From positions 1 through 64,000 of the forward strand of contig NZ_JAHHIU010000080.1 of assembly GCF_024539815.1 (NCBI RefSeq): a DNA stretch of 64,000 nucleotides, written 5' to 3'. A model generated the notes under the pieces. That model searched no databases. It was not told the origin of the DNA and saw only the letters and a list, made by a program, of their open reading frames with translations. Shown here piece by piece: positions 43,352 to 54,891 of this stretch. Within the stretch, counting starts at the first letter, position 1. Every line of letters starts with the position of its first letter. The position numbers and the translations under genes were made by a program. Source of the stretch: Streptomyces hayashii (GTDB lineage: Bacteria > Actinomycetota > Actinomycetes > Streptomycetales > Streptomycetaceae).

Positions 43352-43565
43352 GACTCGCCCACTTTCGCCCGTGATCCGGCCGCCAGTTTACGGGCGCCCG
43401 GATCCACAGTGCCCGACCCGGCGCCGAGGGGCGTCCACGCACCAGTGGAGCCCTGCGTACGTCGATCGGTTGACGACGGGGTCCGACGACACGTTGTCGC
43501 CGCTGCGGCCTTGGAACCGGCACGCTCGGTGTCGAGCACTTCGGCTCCAGACCTGGAGATATCCC

Positions 43566-43769
43566 ATGAAGAAGAACTGGTTCGTCCTCGGCCTCGGCGC
43601 ACTGCTTGCCTTCGTCGGCGCGGGTTGGACCTTGCAGGGACTCGACGTCATGAAGGGTTCGGCGATGAGCGGTGTGACGCTGTGGGCGGTCGTCGGGCCG
43701 GTCGTGGCGATCGTCGGTCTGGTCGTGCTGGGCGTCGGCTTCGCCCGGCTGCGCCGGGTGAGCCGATAA
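43566..43769 (+). CDS. small two-span membrane protein
   Basis: 67 residues: MKKNWFVLGLGALLAFVGAG forms a first span, WAVVGPVVAIVGLVVLGVGF a second, and the protein ends in a basic tail. ATG preceded by GGAGATAT. I do not recognise the family. It is 11 bp upstream of the molybdoenzyme gene and divergent from the kinase, so it may be a target of, or an accessory to, either. Confidence 0.75.
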   Translation: MKKNWFVLGLGALLAFVGAGWTLQGLDVMKGSAMSGVTLWAVVGPVVAIVGLVVLGVGFARLRRVSR

Positions 43770-43780
43770 GCGCCGCTCAG

Positions 43781-45469
43781 ATGTCCGGGACAGACATGGA
43801 GATGCAGAAGACGGATCGGCCGGCACCGGGAAGACCGCCCAAGCAGTGGTACGGCGAGCTTGCCGGCGTCGCTGCCACCGCACTCGCCCTGGGCCTCGGT
43901 GAGTTGGTGGCGGCCGCGACGGGCGGGCCGTCAGCGCCCCTCGTGGCGGTGGGCGGCGTCGCCGTGGACGCCGCGCCGACCCCGGTCAAGGAGTTCGCCG
44001 TCGCGGTGTTCTACACGTACGACAAGCTGGCACTGCAGGCGGGCATCGTAGTGGTGCTGGCGGTGTTCGCCGCGTTCATCGGTGTACTGGCCATGCGCCG
44101 GCTCTGGCAGGGGCTGGCCGGCGTCGCCGTGTTCGGGATGATCGGCGTACTCGCGTCAACCACCCGGCCCAGCGCCACGTGGGCGTACCCGCTGCCCACA
44201 GTGACCGGTGCACTGGCCGCTGCCGGCCTCCTGGTGCTGCTGCGCCGCACCCTGCCGCGCCGTGCCCCGGTACCGACGCAGGACCTGGGGGACGACACCG
44301 GCCCGGATACGGACGTGGCGGCACAGGGAGCCCGCACCCCCGTGCGGGGAGCGGGTTCACCCTCGTCGGATGCCGGCAACCCGGTGCCGGACGGCGCGGG
44401 ACGGCCACCGGGCCGACGGAAGTTCCTCGCGCTGGCGGTCGGGGCGATCGGTGCGGCCGCGGTGGCCGTACCGGGCGGACGCCGGCTCTGGGCACAGCGG
44501 GTGGCCGCGGCCCGGGCCGCGGTGGTTCTCCCGTCGCCGTCGAGCCCGGCAGCACCCTTGCCCGCCGAGGTCTCCGTCGGCGTGCCCGGCGTGGAGCCGT
44601 TCGTGACCAGGAACGCGGACTTCTATCGGATCGACACCGCTTTGTCGGTGCCGCAGATGGAACCGAAGGACTGGCGGCTCAGCATTCATGGCCGGGTGCG
44701 ACGGCCGCTGACGCTGACGTACGAGCAATTGCTGGCACGGCCGATGGTGGAGCGCTACATCACGCTGGCGTGCGTGTCCAACGGGGTCGGCGGCGAACTG
44801 GTCGGCAACGCACGGTGGTTGGGGGTGCCGATCAAGGATCTGCTGGATGAGGTCGAGCCGGACGACAGCGCAGATCAGGTGGTGAGCCGTTCCGTGGACG
44901 GCTACACGGCCGGCACACCCACGGCGGCGTTGCGCGACGGGCGGGACGCGTTACTGGCGGTCGGGATGAACGGGGAGCCACTGCCCGTCGAGCACGGATT
45001 TCCGGTCCGGATGGTGGTGCCCGGGCTGTACGGGTACGTATCGGCGACGAAGTGGCTGACGGAGCTGGAGCTGAGTCGTTTCTCGGACTTCAGCGCCTAC
45101 TGGGTACGGCGGGACTACGCGGCGCTGGCTCCGGTGAAGACACAGTCGCGGATCGACACACCGGCTGCGGGCAAGCGTCTGGAACAAGGTCCGGTGATGG
45201 TGGCCGGGGTGGCGTGGGCGCAACATCGTGGGGTGTCCGCGGTGGAGGTCCGCGTGGACGACGGGCCATGGCAGCGGGCACAGCTCGCGGCGGTGCCGTC
45301 GGTGGACACATGGCGGCAGTGGAGCTGGCCGTGGCAGGCGACGCCCGGCGAGCATCGGCTGCAGGTACGCGCCACCGACGAAACGGGCCGGGTGCAGACA
45401 GCACAGGTGCACGACCCGTTGCCCGACGGGGCGACCGGCCGGCACACGATCAAGGTCACGGTTGCCTGA
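43781..45469 (+). CDS. sulfite-oxidase-family molybdopterin oxidoreductase with N-terminal membrane domain
   Basis: 562 residues. Four membrane spans in about residues 25-155, a cytoplasmic acidic linker, then a signal-anchor of twin-arginine style (GRRKFLALAVGAIGAAA near 211). The Mo-binding domain (about 265-450) has the conserved pterin-ligand Cys331 in YITLACVSNGVGGELVGNAR; the C-terminal Mo-co dimerisation domain covers about 460-562. The soluble part should face outside. The ATG at 43781 lacks a good ribosome site; ATGs at 43796 and 43802 are alternatives. The electron acceptor and substrate are unknown. Confidence 0.88.
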   Translation: MSGTDMEMQKTDRPAPGRPPKQWYGELAGVAATALALGLGELVAAATGGPSAPLVAVGGVAVDAAPTPVKEFAVAVFYTYDKLALQAGIVVVLAVFAAFIGVLAMRRLWQGLAGVAVFGMIGVLASTTRPSATWAYPLPTVTGALAAAGLLVLLRRTLPRRAPVPTQDLGDDTGPDTDVAAQGARTPVRGAGSPSSDAGNPVPDGAGRPPGRRKFLALAVGAIGAAAVAVPGGRRLWAQRVAAARAAVVLPSPSSPAAPLPAEVSVGVPGVEPFVTRNADFYRIDTALSVPQMEPKDWRLSIHGRVRRPLTLTYEQLLARPMVERYITLACVSNGVGGELVGNARWLGVPIKDLLDEVEPDDSADQVVSRSVDGYTAGTPTAALRDGRDALLAVGMNGEPLPVEHGFPVRMVVPGLYGYVSATKWLTELELSRFSDFSAYWVRRDYAALAPVKTQSRIDTPAAGKRLEQGPVMVAGVAWAQHRGVSAVEVRVDDGPWQRAQLAAVPSVDTWRQWSWPWQATPGEHRLQVRATDETGRVQTAQVHDPLPDGATGRHTIKVTVA

Positions 45470-45646
45470 GCGATTCCCCCCTGAAGACTCGAATCCTCGA
45501 AGGGCTGCGGCTGTCGGCGCGGTGGGCGACGGCCGCTGATGGCGCCGCCCGGGTCGGCTCGCTACTGTGAGCCGACGGAACTGATGTCCAACATTGCTGT
45601 CACCGAGCCGTTCGAGGCCGCTGACCTGGGGAGAACGGAGCCGAGC

Positions 45647-46108
45647 ATGAAGATCTCCGTCTCCTCGGACATGGACGAGCCAGTGGCCCGGGCCCTCGTC
45701 GCCGAACTGCGCGGACGCGGGCACGACGTCGTCCCGCACGGCGCGCTGCGCACCGGCGACGACCCGCGGTGGGCCGTGTGCTCGGAGGCCGCGGCGAGGG
45801 ACGTGGCCGACGGCACCTCCGAGCAGGCCGTGGTGTGCTGCTGGACCGGCACCGGCGCCTCGATCGCAGCGAACAAGGTGGCCGGCGTCCGGGCCGCGCT
45901 GTGCGCCGACGCCTACACCGCCGACGGCGCCCGCCGCTGGAACGACGCCAACGTCCTCGCCCTCAGCCTGCGCCTGACCTCCGAGCCGCTGCTGAAGGAG
46001 ATCCTGGACGCCTGGTTCGCCGCCGAGGGCGGCGGCGACGCCGAGGACCGGCAGAACGTGGCCCACGTCGAAGACCTCGACGCCGGCAGGGCGGGCCCGC
46101 GCGGGTAG
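45647..46108 (+). CDS. RpiB/LacA/LacB-family sugar-phosphate isomerase
   Basis: 153 residues, the family length. MKISVSSDMDEPVARALVAE at the start, catalytic Cys/Thr region VVCCWTGTGASIAANKVAGVRAALC near 62-86 (phosphate-loop signature) and RRWNDANVLALSLR near 93. Members interconvert aldo- and keto-pentose or galactose phosphates. ATG preceded by AACGGAG. The adjacent decayed phosphoketolase suggests that the two once formed a pentose-phosphate unit. Confidence 0.88.
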   Translation: MKISVSSDMDEPVARALVAELRGRGHDVVPHGALRTGDDPRWAVCSEAAARDVADGTSEQAVVCCWTGTGASIAANKVAGVRAALCADAYTADGARRWNDANVLALSLRLTSEPLLKEILDAWFAAEGGGDAEDRQNVAHVEDLDAGRAGPRG

Positions 46109-46116
46109 CGGACGCC

Positions 46117-46148
46117 CCCGTACGGACGGCTCCGCTCCCGCGTACGGG
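46117..46148 (+). terminator. hairpin after the RpiB-like gene
   Basis: CCCGTACG (46117-46124) pairs with CGTACGGG (46141-46148), 8 bp, loop 16, nine bases past the stop. Confidence 0.5.
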
Positions 46149-46220
46149 TCGCCGGGCCCTGGCGGGCACCGGGCGGGCGCGGCAGGGCGCCGGCCCGGAT
46201 CCCCGAACCCGAGCTCGACG

Positions 46221-46521
46221 AACTGCAACGAGGCGTTCTTCCACATCGTCGACCCGATGGTCGACCAGCACGCCGAGTGGCTCCAGTCATCACGGGAGTC
46301 GACCTGGCGCGCTCCCCTCGCCTCCCTCGACTGCCCGCTCACCTCGCACGTGTGGCGCCAGGACCACAACGGCTTCTCCCGATCAGGACCCCGGCTTCGT
46401 CGACCACACCGCCACCGCCGTACGCCGGCGGATGGAGGACGTCCCGCTGCGCCACCACGACTGGATCCGCGCCCACGGCACCGATCTGCCCGAGGTCGCC
46501 GACTGGGCCTGGGACGGCTGA
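46221..46521 (+). pseudogene. phosphoketolase (XFP) remnant, internally deleted and frameshifted
   Basis: Phosphoketolase splits xylulose- or fructose-6-phosphate to acetyl phosphate. The frame from 46221 reads NEAFFHIVDPMVDQHAEWL and then WRAPLASL.. and TSHVWRQDHNGFS, which match the middle of the enzyme. Near 46380-46384 one extra base shifts the frame; the next frame continues DQDPGFVDH and then jumps to a C-terminal tail, IRAHGTDLPEVADWAW, and a stop. Only about 100 of some 800 residues remain, so this is a dead relic. I see nothing certain in 46522-46867 besides a weak TGGCAC-N18-TACAGT. Confidence 0.85.
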
Positions 46522-46867
46522 GGCGAGAGCTCATCCGCGGCCCGGCAGGGCGCACGGACCGGGGCGGACGGCGCAGAACGAGGGGCAGGAGGCGGACCGT
46601 CGTGCGCCCTGGCACGGCGTCCCGGCGGGTGCTTACAGTGGTCGGCCAGCCCCGCGCGCGGCATCGGCGGGGTGAGCCCCACCTTCTCGTGGTCACCCGT
46701 CCGCGTCCGGCGCCGTCCGGACCCGGCACGGCTCCGCACACCGGCGCGGCTCCCCGGGCGACGGGTGCGACGACCGTCCACGCGACAGGCACCATCCGTG
46801 ACACCGCTCGGGCCGCGCGTGCGCCGCCCGCGGTACGAGCGCGCGTCGAGAGCCTCTGGAGGCCGCT

Positions 46868-47845
46868 GTGTCCCGACCGTGCATCGCCCTGATCGCCGAC
46901 CCCACCTCGCCCGAAGGCTGCCGTGAGTATCTCGCCGACGCCGTGGAACTGCTGACCGGCGCACCGCCCGTCCGGGTCGACTCCCGGCACTTCGCGACCG
47001 GCGGGACCGGTCGCGGCGTACGGCACGGAAACCGGTTACGCCTCCAGGTCCCCGAGCAGCGGCTGGACTTCGTGCCCGACGTCGTCCTGCTCTACGAGAT
47101 CCCGCCGCACCACCGGCGTGCCCTCGCCGGCTTCCAGCGGCTCCTGGAGAGCCACGGCGTGGTGACCCTCGCCGCGGGCCCGGACGCCTGGCGGACCGCC
47201 ACCGAGAAGAACCTCACCGTCGAACGCTTCCGGCGGGACGGCATCGCCCAGATGGAGACCGCGGTGCTGTCGCGACCCTCCCCGCGGGAGGCGGCCGACG
47301 CCTTCGAACGCCTCGGCCGCGACACCTGGGCCAGGCCCGTCGTCGGCACCGGCGGCAACGACACCTTCCATGTCGACACCCCCGCCCGGCTGGAGCGCGC
47401 CGCCGCCTACTACGCCGAACGCGGCACCGACTGGCTCCTGTCCCGCGACGCGGGCAACGTCACCGCCGACGGCCTGCGTCACCAGTTCCGTGTGTTCGTC
47501 CTGGGAGACCGGGTCGTGCACGCCCGCGAGCACCTGCAACCCGCCACCGACACCCCCTGCAACACCTGCCAGGGGGCCACCGCCGTGCACCTCGCCCCGC
47601 CGGACCTGCCGCCCCGGCTCGCCGAACTCGCCGTCGCGGCCACCGCGTCCGTGGGGCTGCCCTTCGCCGGCGTCGACCTCGCCGCGGAGAACGGCGGGGT
47701 CGTCTTCGAGGTCAACGTCCAGCCCGCCTTCGTCGACGGTGAACGCGAACTGCACGCCGTGGCCGTGCCGTACGTCCGGGCGCACCTCGACGCCCTGACG
47801 CCGGCCGTCGGCGGCCCGCGCCGGGGGCTCACAGCTTCAGCGTGA
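46868..47845 (+). CDS. ATP-grasp ligase-like protein (RimK/glutathione-synthetase type)
   Basis: 325 residues. N-terminal Rossmann-like region to about 110, ATP-binding Lys in TEKNLTVERF near 120, and ARPVVGTGGNDTFHV near 160. The metal/ATP site is VDLAAENGGVVFEVNVQPAF near 278 (Glu and Asn ligands). Such enzymes join a carboxylate to an amine with ATP. The glycine loop is GTGGNDT rather than the usual GSxGxG. GTG start with TGGAGG upstream. Its 3' end overlaps the convergent phosphatase gene by 17 bp. Substrates are unknown. Confidence 0.8.
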   Translation: MSRPCIALIADPTSPEGCREYLADAVELLTGAPPVRVDSRHFATGGTGRGVRHGNRLRLQVPEQRLDFVPDVVLLYEIPPHHRRALAGFQRLLESHGVVTLAAGPDAWRTATEKNLTVERFRRDGIAQMETAVLSRPSPREAADAFERLGRDTWARPVVGTGGNDTFHVDTPARLERAAAYYAERGTDWLLSRDAGNVTADGLRHQFRVFVLGDRVVHAREHLQPATDTPCNTCQGATAVHLAPPDLPPRLAELAVAATASVGLPFAGVDLAAENGGVVFEVNVQPAFVDGERELHAVAVPYVRAHLDALTPAVGGPRRGLTASA

Positions 47846-49901
47846 ACCAGGTCGTCTTGCCCTCGTCCGTCGGCCGCACCCCCCAGTCGGCGGCGAGGGC
47901 CCGCACGAGGATCAGGCCGCGGCCCGACTCCTCGTCCTCGACCGCCGTGCGCGGCTGCGGCAGATGCGGGCTGCGGTCGCTGACCTCGACCGTGAGATCG
48001 GTGGCCGTGCGGTGCAGATGCACGCCGACCGGGCCCTCGGCGTGCTGGACGGCGTTGGTCAGCGTCTCCGACAGCAGCAGGAGCGCGTCGTCGGCGCTGT
48101 CCGCGCAGTCCCACCCGGTGAGCGCCTTGCGCAGGAAGGCACGCCCCTGCGGCACGGAGGCGGCAACCGCCGGCAGGTGCGTCGTGACGGCGGCCAGCGG
48201 CGCGGCCGGCAACTGCGCGAGCAGCAGCGTGACGTCGTCGTTGTGGCCGTCGGCGTCCGGCAGCAGGCCCGCGAGGACATGGTCCGCCGCGGCCTCCAGA
48301 CAGGGTGTGCCGAAGAACAACTGGCTGAGCAAGGTGGTCAGTTCGTCGATGCGCTCCTCGATGTCGCTGCCCGGCGTCTCGATGAGCCCGTCCGTGTAGA
48401 GCACCAGCGTGGCCCCCGGCGGTATCTCCGAACTGGACTGCTCGTACACCACGTCGCCCACGCCGAGCGGCGCGTTGACCGGACAGGGCAGCTGGCTGAT
48501 GCCCTCGCCGGCTCCGGCGACCAGCACCGGCAGATGCCCCGCCGAGCAGACCGTCACCGTGCCCGCGTCCGGCGCGATCACCAGATAGCAGCAGGTGACG
48601 AGCTGGTCGGGGACGTCGAGGTCGGCGACGCAGGTGTCCAGCGCCCGCATCAGCTGCCGCGGCTGCATCCCGGTCTTCGCCAGCGCGTGCGCGGCCGACC
48701 TCAACTGGCCCATCACGGCTGCCGCCTCCAGCCCGCGGCCCATGACGTCGCCTATGAGCACGCCCACCCGGTCGGCGCCCAGCGGAATGAGGTCGAACCA
48801 GTCGCCGCCCACCCCGGCGCCCTGGGTGGCGGGCCGGTAGCGGCTCGCGGTGGCCAGGCCGGGCAGCGCGGGCGGCGTGCCCATCAGGCTGCGCTGGAGC
48901 GTCAGGGCGATGTGCCGTTGCTGCTCGTACAGCACCGTGAGCTCGGCCTCCGCGCGCTTGCGGTCGCTGATGTCGCGCACGATGGCGCAGGCGCCCACCA
49001 CCTTGCCGTGCGTGTCCCGGGTCGGCCACAACGTGACGTCGACGTCCAGCAGCGCCCCGGACTTGGTCAACCGCAGCGTCTCGTAGTGCTCCACCTTCTC
49101 CGCGTGCCGCAGCCGCTTGAGCAGCTCGCGCACCTCGCCCCGCAGCTCCGGCGGGGCCAGCAGCGAGACGTGCCGGCCGATGGCCTCCTCGGCGGTGTAG
49201 CCGTACAGGCGCTGCGCGGCCGCGTTCCAGTAGGTGATGTACCCGTCGAGGGTCTTGGCGAGGATCGCGTCCTGCGACGACTCGACGAGCGCGGCCAGCT
49301 CGTTGATGCGCGCCTCGGCCGCCTTGCGGTCGCTGACGTCGCGCACGGCCGCCGACACGAGCAGCCCCTCGGCGGTCTCCAGCGGACTCAGGCTGATCTC
49401 GACGGGAAACTCGGTGCCGTCCTTGCGCAGCCCGTGCAGTTCGAGTCCGGCGCCCATCGGACGCACCTGGCGGTTGGTCGTGTACCCGCGACGGTGCGCG
49501 GTGTGCTGGTCGTGGAAGCGGTGCGGGATCAGCAACTCGACCGGGCAGCCGAGCAGTTCCTCGCGCCCGTGCCCGAACAGCGCCTCGGTCTGGGCGTTGA
49601 CGAGCTTGATGATGCCCGTGTCGTCGACGATCACCATCGCGTCCGGCGCCGCCTCCAGCAGCCCCCGGAAGCGTTCCTCGGCCCCGCCGGGCGCGTGGTC
49701 CGACCCGGGCACAGGGCAGGCGCACCGTTTCTGCTCGGATTTCCCCCCGCGTTTCTTTGTCGTGTCCTCGACGTCCTGTTCGCCGTCCTGCCGTAGGTCC
49801 TGCCTGACGTCCTGCTTGACGTTCTGCTTCCCGGCGCCCGCCCCCGCCCCTGTGCGCCGCGCCGGTACCGCCCGCATCACCTCGGCCATGATCCACCTCA
49901 T
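47829..49901 (-). CDS. PAS-PAS-SpoIIE phosphatase with anti-sigma-type ATPase domain
   Basis: 690 residues, cytosolic. Order: low-complexity N-terminus (residues 26-45, five Gln-Asp tetrapeptides such as KQDV/RQDL), two PAS domains (about 75-195 and 205-320), a PP2C-like SpoIIE phosphatase (about 340-550; GGDWFDL, GDVMGRGLEAAAVM, LVLYTDGLIE, NDDVTLL) and a C-terminal HATPase_c like RsbW (about 565-690; ALLLLSETLTNAVQHAEG). This is the common streptomycete layout for partner-switching control of sigma factors. Start may be the ATG at 49901 or at 49889. The signal sensed by the PAS domains is unknown. Confidence 0.9.
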   Translation of the reverse strand: MRWIMAEVMRAVPARRTGAGAGAGKQNVKQDVRQDLRQDGEQDVEDTTKKRGGKSEQKRCACPVPGSDHAPGGAEERFRGLLEAAPDAMVIVDDTGIIKLVNAQTEALFGHGREELLGCPVELLIPHRFHDQHTAHRRGYTTNRQVRPMGAGLELHGLRKDGTEFPVEISLSPLETAEGLLVSAAVRDVSDRKAAEARINELAALVESSQDAILAKTLDGYITYWNAAAQRLYGYTAEEAIGRHVSLLAPPELRGEVRELLKRLRHAEKVEHYETLRLTKSGALLDVDVTLWPTRDTHGKVVGACAIVRDISDRKRAEAELTVLYEQQRHIALTLQRSLMGTPPALPGLATASRYRPATQGAGVGGDWFDLIPLGADRVGVLIGDVMGRGLEAAAVMGQLRSAAHALAKTGMQPRQLMRALDTCVADLDVPDQLVTCCYLVIAPDAGTVTVCSAGHLPVLVAGAGEGISQLPCPVNAPLGVGDVVYEQSSSEIPPGATLVLYTDGLIETPGSDIEERIDELTTLLSQLFFGTPCLEAAADHVLAGLLPDADGHNDDVTLLLAQLPAAPLAAVTTHLPAVAASVPQGRAFLRKALTGWDCADSADDALLLLSETLTNAVQHAEGPVGVHLHRTATDLTVEVSDRSPHLPQPRTAVEDEESGRGLILVRALAADWGVRPTDEGKTTWFTLKL

Positions 49902-50113
49902 CCTGCACGACGAATCAGGCCATCTCAGCGCCTTCGCGCCGCTCCCGCGCCGCGTTGTCGTTTACTGTCCGGGGCCTGTCCGAACATGAACGCCGTCGAA
50001 CTGATCACGATTGGAGAAGCGCGGGCCCCGATGCCCCGGTTAGCGTGGCGTCGAACGCAACGAGCCGGGCGACGCCGACAGGGACCGGGCGGTCCGCGAC
50101 GGATGGAGAGACC

Positions 50114-52501
<2,388 letters not shown>

Positions 52502-52597
52502 CCGGGAGCCGGCGGCCCGATCCGGAGGCGTGGCGGGGCCTGATCCGCAGGCGTCGCGGGCCCGGGAGGAAGTCGGGAGTGCGGCAGCCGCTCGGGA

Positions 52598-52632
52598 TGG
52601 TCGAAGCGGCCCGGTGAGGGCCGCTTCGACCA
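52598..52632. terminator. 15-bp hairpin terminator after the uvrA2-like gene
   Basis: TGGTCGAAGCGGCCC (52598-52612) pairs perfectly with GGGCCGCTTCGACCA (52618-52632), loop GGTGA. It lies between convergent genes. Confidence 0.9.
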
Positions 52633-52668
52633 CGGTGGCGAGGAGGGCGTGGCGGTTCGGGGAACGGC

Positions 52669-53034
52669 TCAGTGGGCGCCCAGTCCGCCCCCGCCGAACG
52701 AGCCGCTGCTGCCCCGGCTCCAGCGCGGACGTTTCTTGTCGGTGCTGGACCGGGTCTGCATGTTGGTCAGTTCGTACGGGGTGAGGGGACGGCCTCCCTC
52801 CGCCATCCGGGGCACCTCGTCGGGTTCCCGGTTCTCGCGGATCTCGTGCACGGCGCCGCCCTCCGGCAGGTGCGGCTGTTCCTCGGGGAGCGGCCGTGCC
52901 GACTCGCGCGACTTGACGCGCGCGCCCAGCCAGAAGCCGCCGCCCAGCACGGCGAGCAGGGCCATGCCGACCACGAACAGCCCGAGGCTGAGCAGGCCGC
53001 TCGCGGCGGCCAGCTGTTGGCTTGCGGTAGTCAT
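52669..53034 (-). CDS. DUF6479-family single-span membrane protein
   Basis: 121 residues. A short N-terminal segment, one membrane span (about 13-38, LLSLGLFVVGMALLAVLGGGFWLGARV), then a charged, disordered cytoplasmic tail with TPYELTNMQTRSS and a Gly-rich end. The pattern is that of a small actinobacterial family of unknown function. ATG has only a weak ribosome site. Reads toward the uvrA2-like gene. Confidence 0.75.
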   Translation of the reverse strand: MTTASQQLAAASGLLSLGLFVVGMALLAVLGGGFWLGARVKSRESARPLPEEQPHLPEGGAVHEIRENREPDEVPRMAEGGRPLTPYELTNMQTRSSTDKKRPRWSRGSSGSFGGGGLGAH

Positions 53035-53146
53035 ACCAGGTGAATACCCACATTAAATGCAGCGAATCGCCCATAAGGGTCAACGCCGCATCGGCGTCGG
53101 CGGCGCCGGCGGGTTTGGCGTCCGGTTCCCCGGCTACCCGCCTCGT

Positions 53147-53521
53147 GTGACTACGACGACATCCCAACAGGAACTCTTCCGGTTCCTGGAGGAACGCTTC
53201 GCCTGCGCCCAGGCGTGCACCGAGTGTGCGCGAGCCAGCGCGCTGCGTGCGAGCCTCGTGGATCCGGAGGGAAGAGAGCACCAGGAACTGGTGCGACGCA
53301 AGGGCATCATGTGCGCGGAGGTCTGCGACGCGACCTGCCGCGTGCTGTCCGAGGAGAACGCGACGGACGAGGCCGGCATCCGGGCGCAGCTGGAGTGGTG
53401 CCGGACCGTCTGCCTGGAGTGCGCGCACGTCTTCGACCGGCAGCCCGGGGCGGAGGAGAGCGCGGCCGCATGCCGGGCCTGCGCCCAGGCCTGCACCGAT
53501 TTCATCGGAACGCTGCGCTGA
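53147..53521 (+). CDS. Cys-rich four-helix bundle protein (DUF326 / copper-storage-like)
   Basis: 124 residues, four predicted helices lined with cysteines: CAQACTECARAS near 20, CAEVCDATCRV near 56, CRTVCLECAHVF near 84 and CRACAQACTDF near 107, twelve Cys in all. The spacing fits four-helix copper-binding proteins that hold Cu(I) inside the bundle. No signal peptide, so cytosolic. GTG start at 53147 with no clear ribosome site. Metal identity is inferred from the family. Confidence 0.85.
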   Translation: MTTTTSQQELFRFLEERFACAQACTECARASALRASLVDPEGREHQELVRRKGIMCAEVCDATCRVLSEENATDEAGIRAQLEWCRTVCLECAHVFDRQPGAEESAAACRACAQACTDFIGTLR

Positions 53522-53632
53522 CGCTCCGGGCCGGGCGAGGATGCCCGGTCGTTGAGCGGCTGTCGTCGTTCCGCGTCTCCTGACCGGCCGGCCCCTTTTC
53601 GGGCTTCCCGCCTCCTCGCCATTCCCAATTTC

Positions 53633-53646
53633 TGGAACACGTTCTA
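53633..53646. promoter_or_regulatory. KstR-like operator before the acyl-CoA dehydrogenase gene
   Basis: TGGAACACGTTCTA fits the published KstR consensus TNNAACNNGTTNNA at every fixed position. It is 47 bases upstream of the GTG start. KstR-type repressors control sterol and fatty-acyl degradation in actinobacteria. Confidence 0.65.
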
Positions 53647-53692
53647 CGGTGTGCGCCGTCAGGACACCGGCCTTGGGAAGCCAGGAGGCGCC

Positions 53693-54871
53693 GTGCACCT
53701 CGACCACACGCCCGAGCAACTGCGGTTGCGCACCGAACTGCGGGCCTACTTCGCCGAGTTGGTGCCGGACAACGCCTACGCCCGGCACGCCGACCCCGTC
53801 GCGGCCAAGCGCTTCTACCGCAGGACCATCCGACGCCTCGGCGAGGACGGCTGGCTCGGCGTCGGCTGGCCGAAGGAGTACGGAGGGCGCGGTCTCACGC
53901 CCATCGAGCAGTTCGTCTTCTTCGACGAGGCCGCCCAGGCCGGTGTGCCGCTGCCCCTCATGGCGCTGAACACCGTCGGACCGACGATCATGCGCTACGG
54001 CACGGACGAGCAGAAGTCGTACTTCCTGCCCAAGATCCTCGCCGGGGAGATCGACTTCGCCATCGGCTACAGCGAGCCCGACGCGGGGACCGACCTGGCC
54101 GCGCTCAAGACGCGCGCGGTGCGCGAGGGCGACGAGTACGTCGTCCACGGGCAGAAGATCTGGACGACCAACGGCGACACCGCCGACTGGGTGTGGCTCG
54201 CCGTGCGCACCGACCCCGAGGCCCCGCCGCACAAGGGCATCACCATGCTCCTGGTGCCGACCACCGACCCCGGCTACTCCTGCACCGTCATCCGCACGCT
54301 CGCCTCGCACGACACCACCGCCAGCTACTACGAGAACGTCCGCGTCCCCGTCTCGCGACGGGTGGGCGCCGAGAACCAGGGCTGGCGGCTGATCACCAAC
54401 CAGCTCAACCACGAACGCGTGACCCTCGCCGCGCACGGCACGATGGCGATCCGCGCGCTGCACGACGTCCAGCGCTGGGCGGCCGAGACCAAGCTCGCCG
54501 ACGGCCGCCGGGTGGTCGACCTGCCCTGGGTCCGCCGGCGGCTGGCCCAGACGCATGTGAAGCTCGACGCGCTCAAGCTCCTGAACTGGCAGATGGTCGG
54601 AGCCCTCCAGAACGGCACGCTCACCCCGCAGGACGCCTCCGCCGTCAAGGTCTACGGCTCCGAGGCCCGCCGGGACGCCTACGGCTGGCTGATGGAGGTC
54701 GTCGCGGCCCCCGGCGCGCTCCAGGAGGGCTCGGCGGGCGCCGTCCTGCACGGCGAGCTCGAACGCGGCTACCGCTCCGCCGTGATCTTCACCTTCGGCG
54801 GTGGCAACAACGAGATCCAGCGGGAGATCATCTCCTGGATCGGCCTGGGGATGCCCCGGGTACGGCGTTAG
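53693..54871 (+). CDS. acyl-CoA dehydrogenase (FadE type)
   Basis: FAD enzyme that makes the first double bond in acyl-CoA oxidation. 392 residues, normal length. N-terminal helical domain to about 120, beta-barrel with GYSEPDAGTDLAALKTRA near 124 and QKIWTTNGDTADWVWLAVRT near 150 (FAD/substrate contacts), and a C-terminal helical domain with GGNNEIQREIISWIGLGMPR at the end. GTG start with AGGAGG six bases upstream. It has no obvious operon partners here. A KstR-like box upstream suggests control with sterol or lipid catabolism. Confidence 0.92.
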   Translation: MHLDHTPEQLRLRTELRAYFAELVPDNAYARHADPVAAKRFYRRTIRRLGEDGWLGVGWPKEYGGRGLTPIEQFVFFDEAAQAGVPLPLMALNTVGPTIMRYGTDEQKSYFLPKILAGEIDFAIGYSEPDAGTDLAALKTRAVREGDEYVVHGQKIWTTNGDTADWVWLAVRTDPEAPPHKGITMLLVPTTDPGYSCTVIRTLASHDTTASYYENVRVPVSRRVGAENQGWRLITNQLNHERVTLAAHGTMAIRALHDVQRWAAETKLADGRRVVDLPWVRRRLAQTHVKLDALKLLNWQMVGALQNGTLTPQDASAVKVYGSEARRDAYGWLMEVVAAPGALQEGSAGAVLHGELERGYRSAVIFTFGGGNNEIQREIISWIGLGMPRVRR

Positions 54872-54891
54872 CCGGTTGTGACCACAGACGC

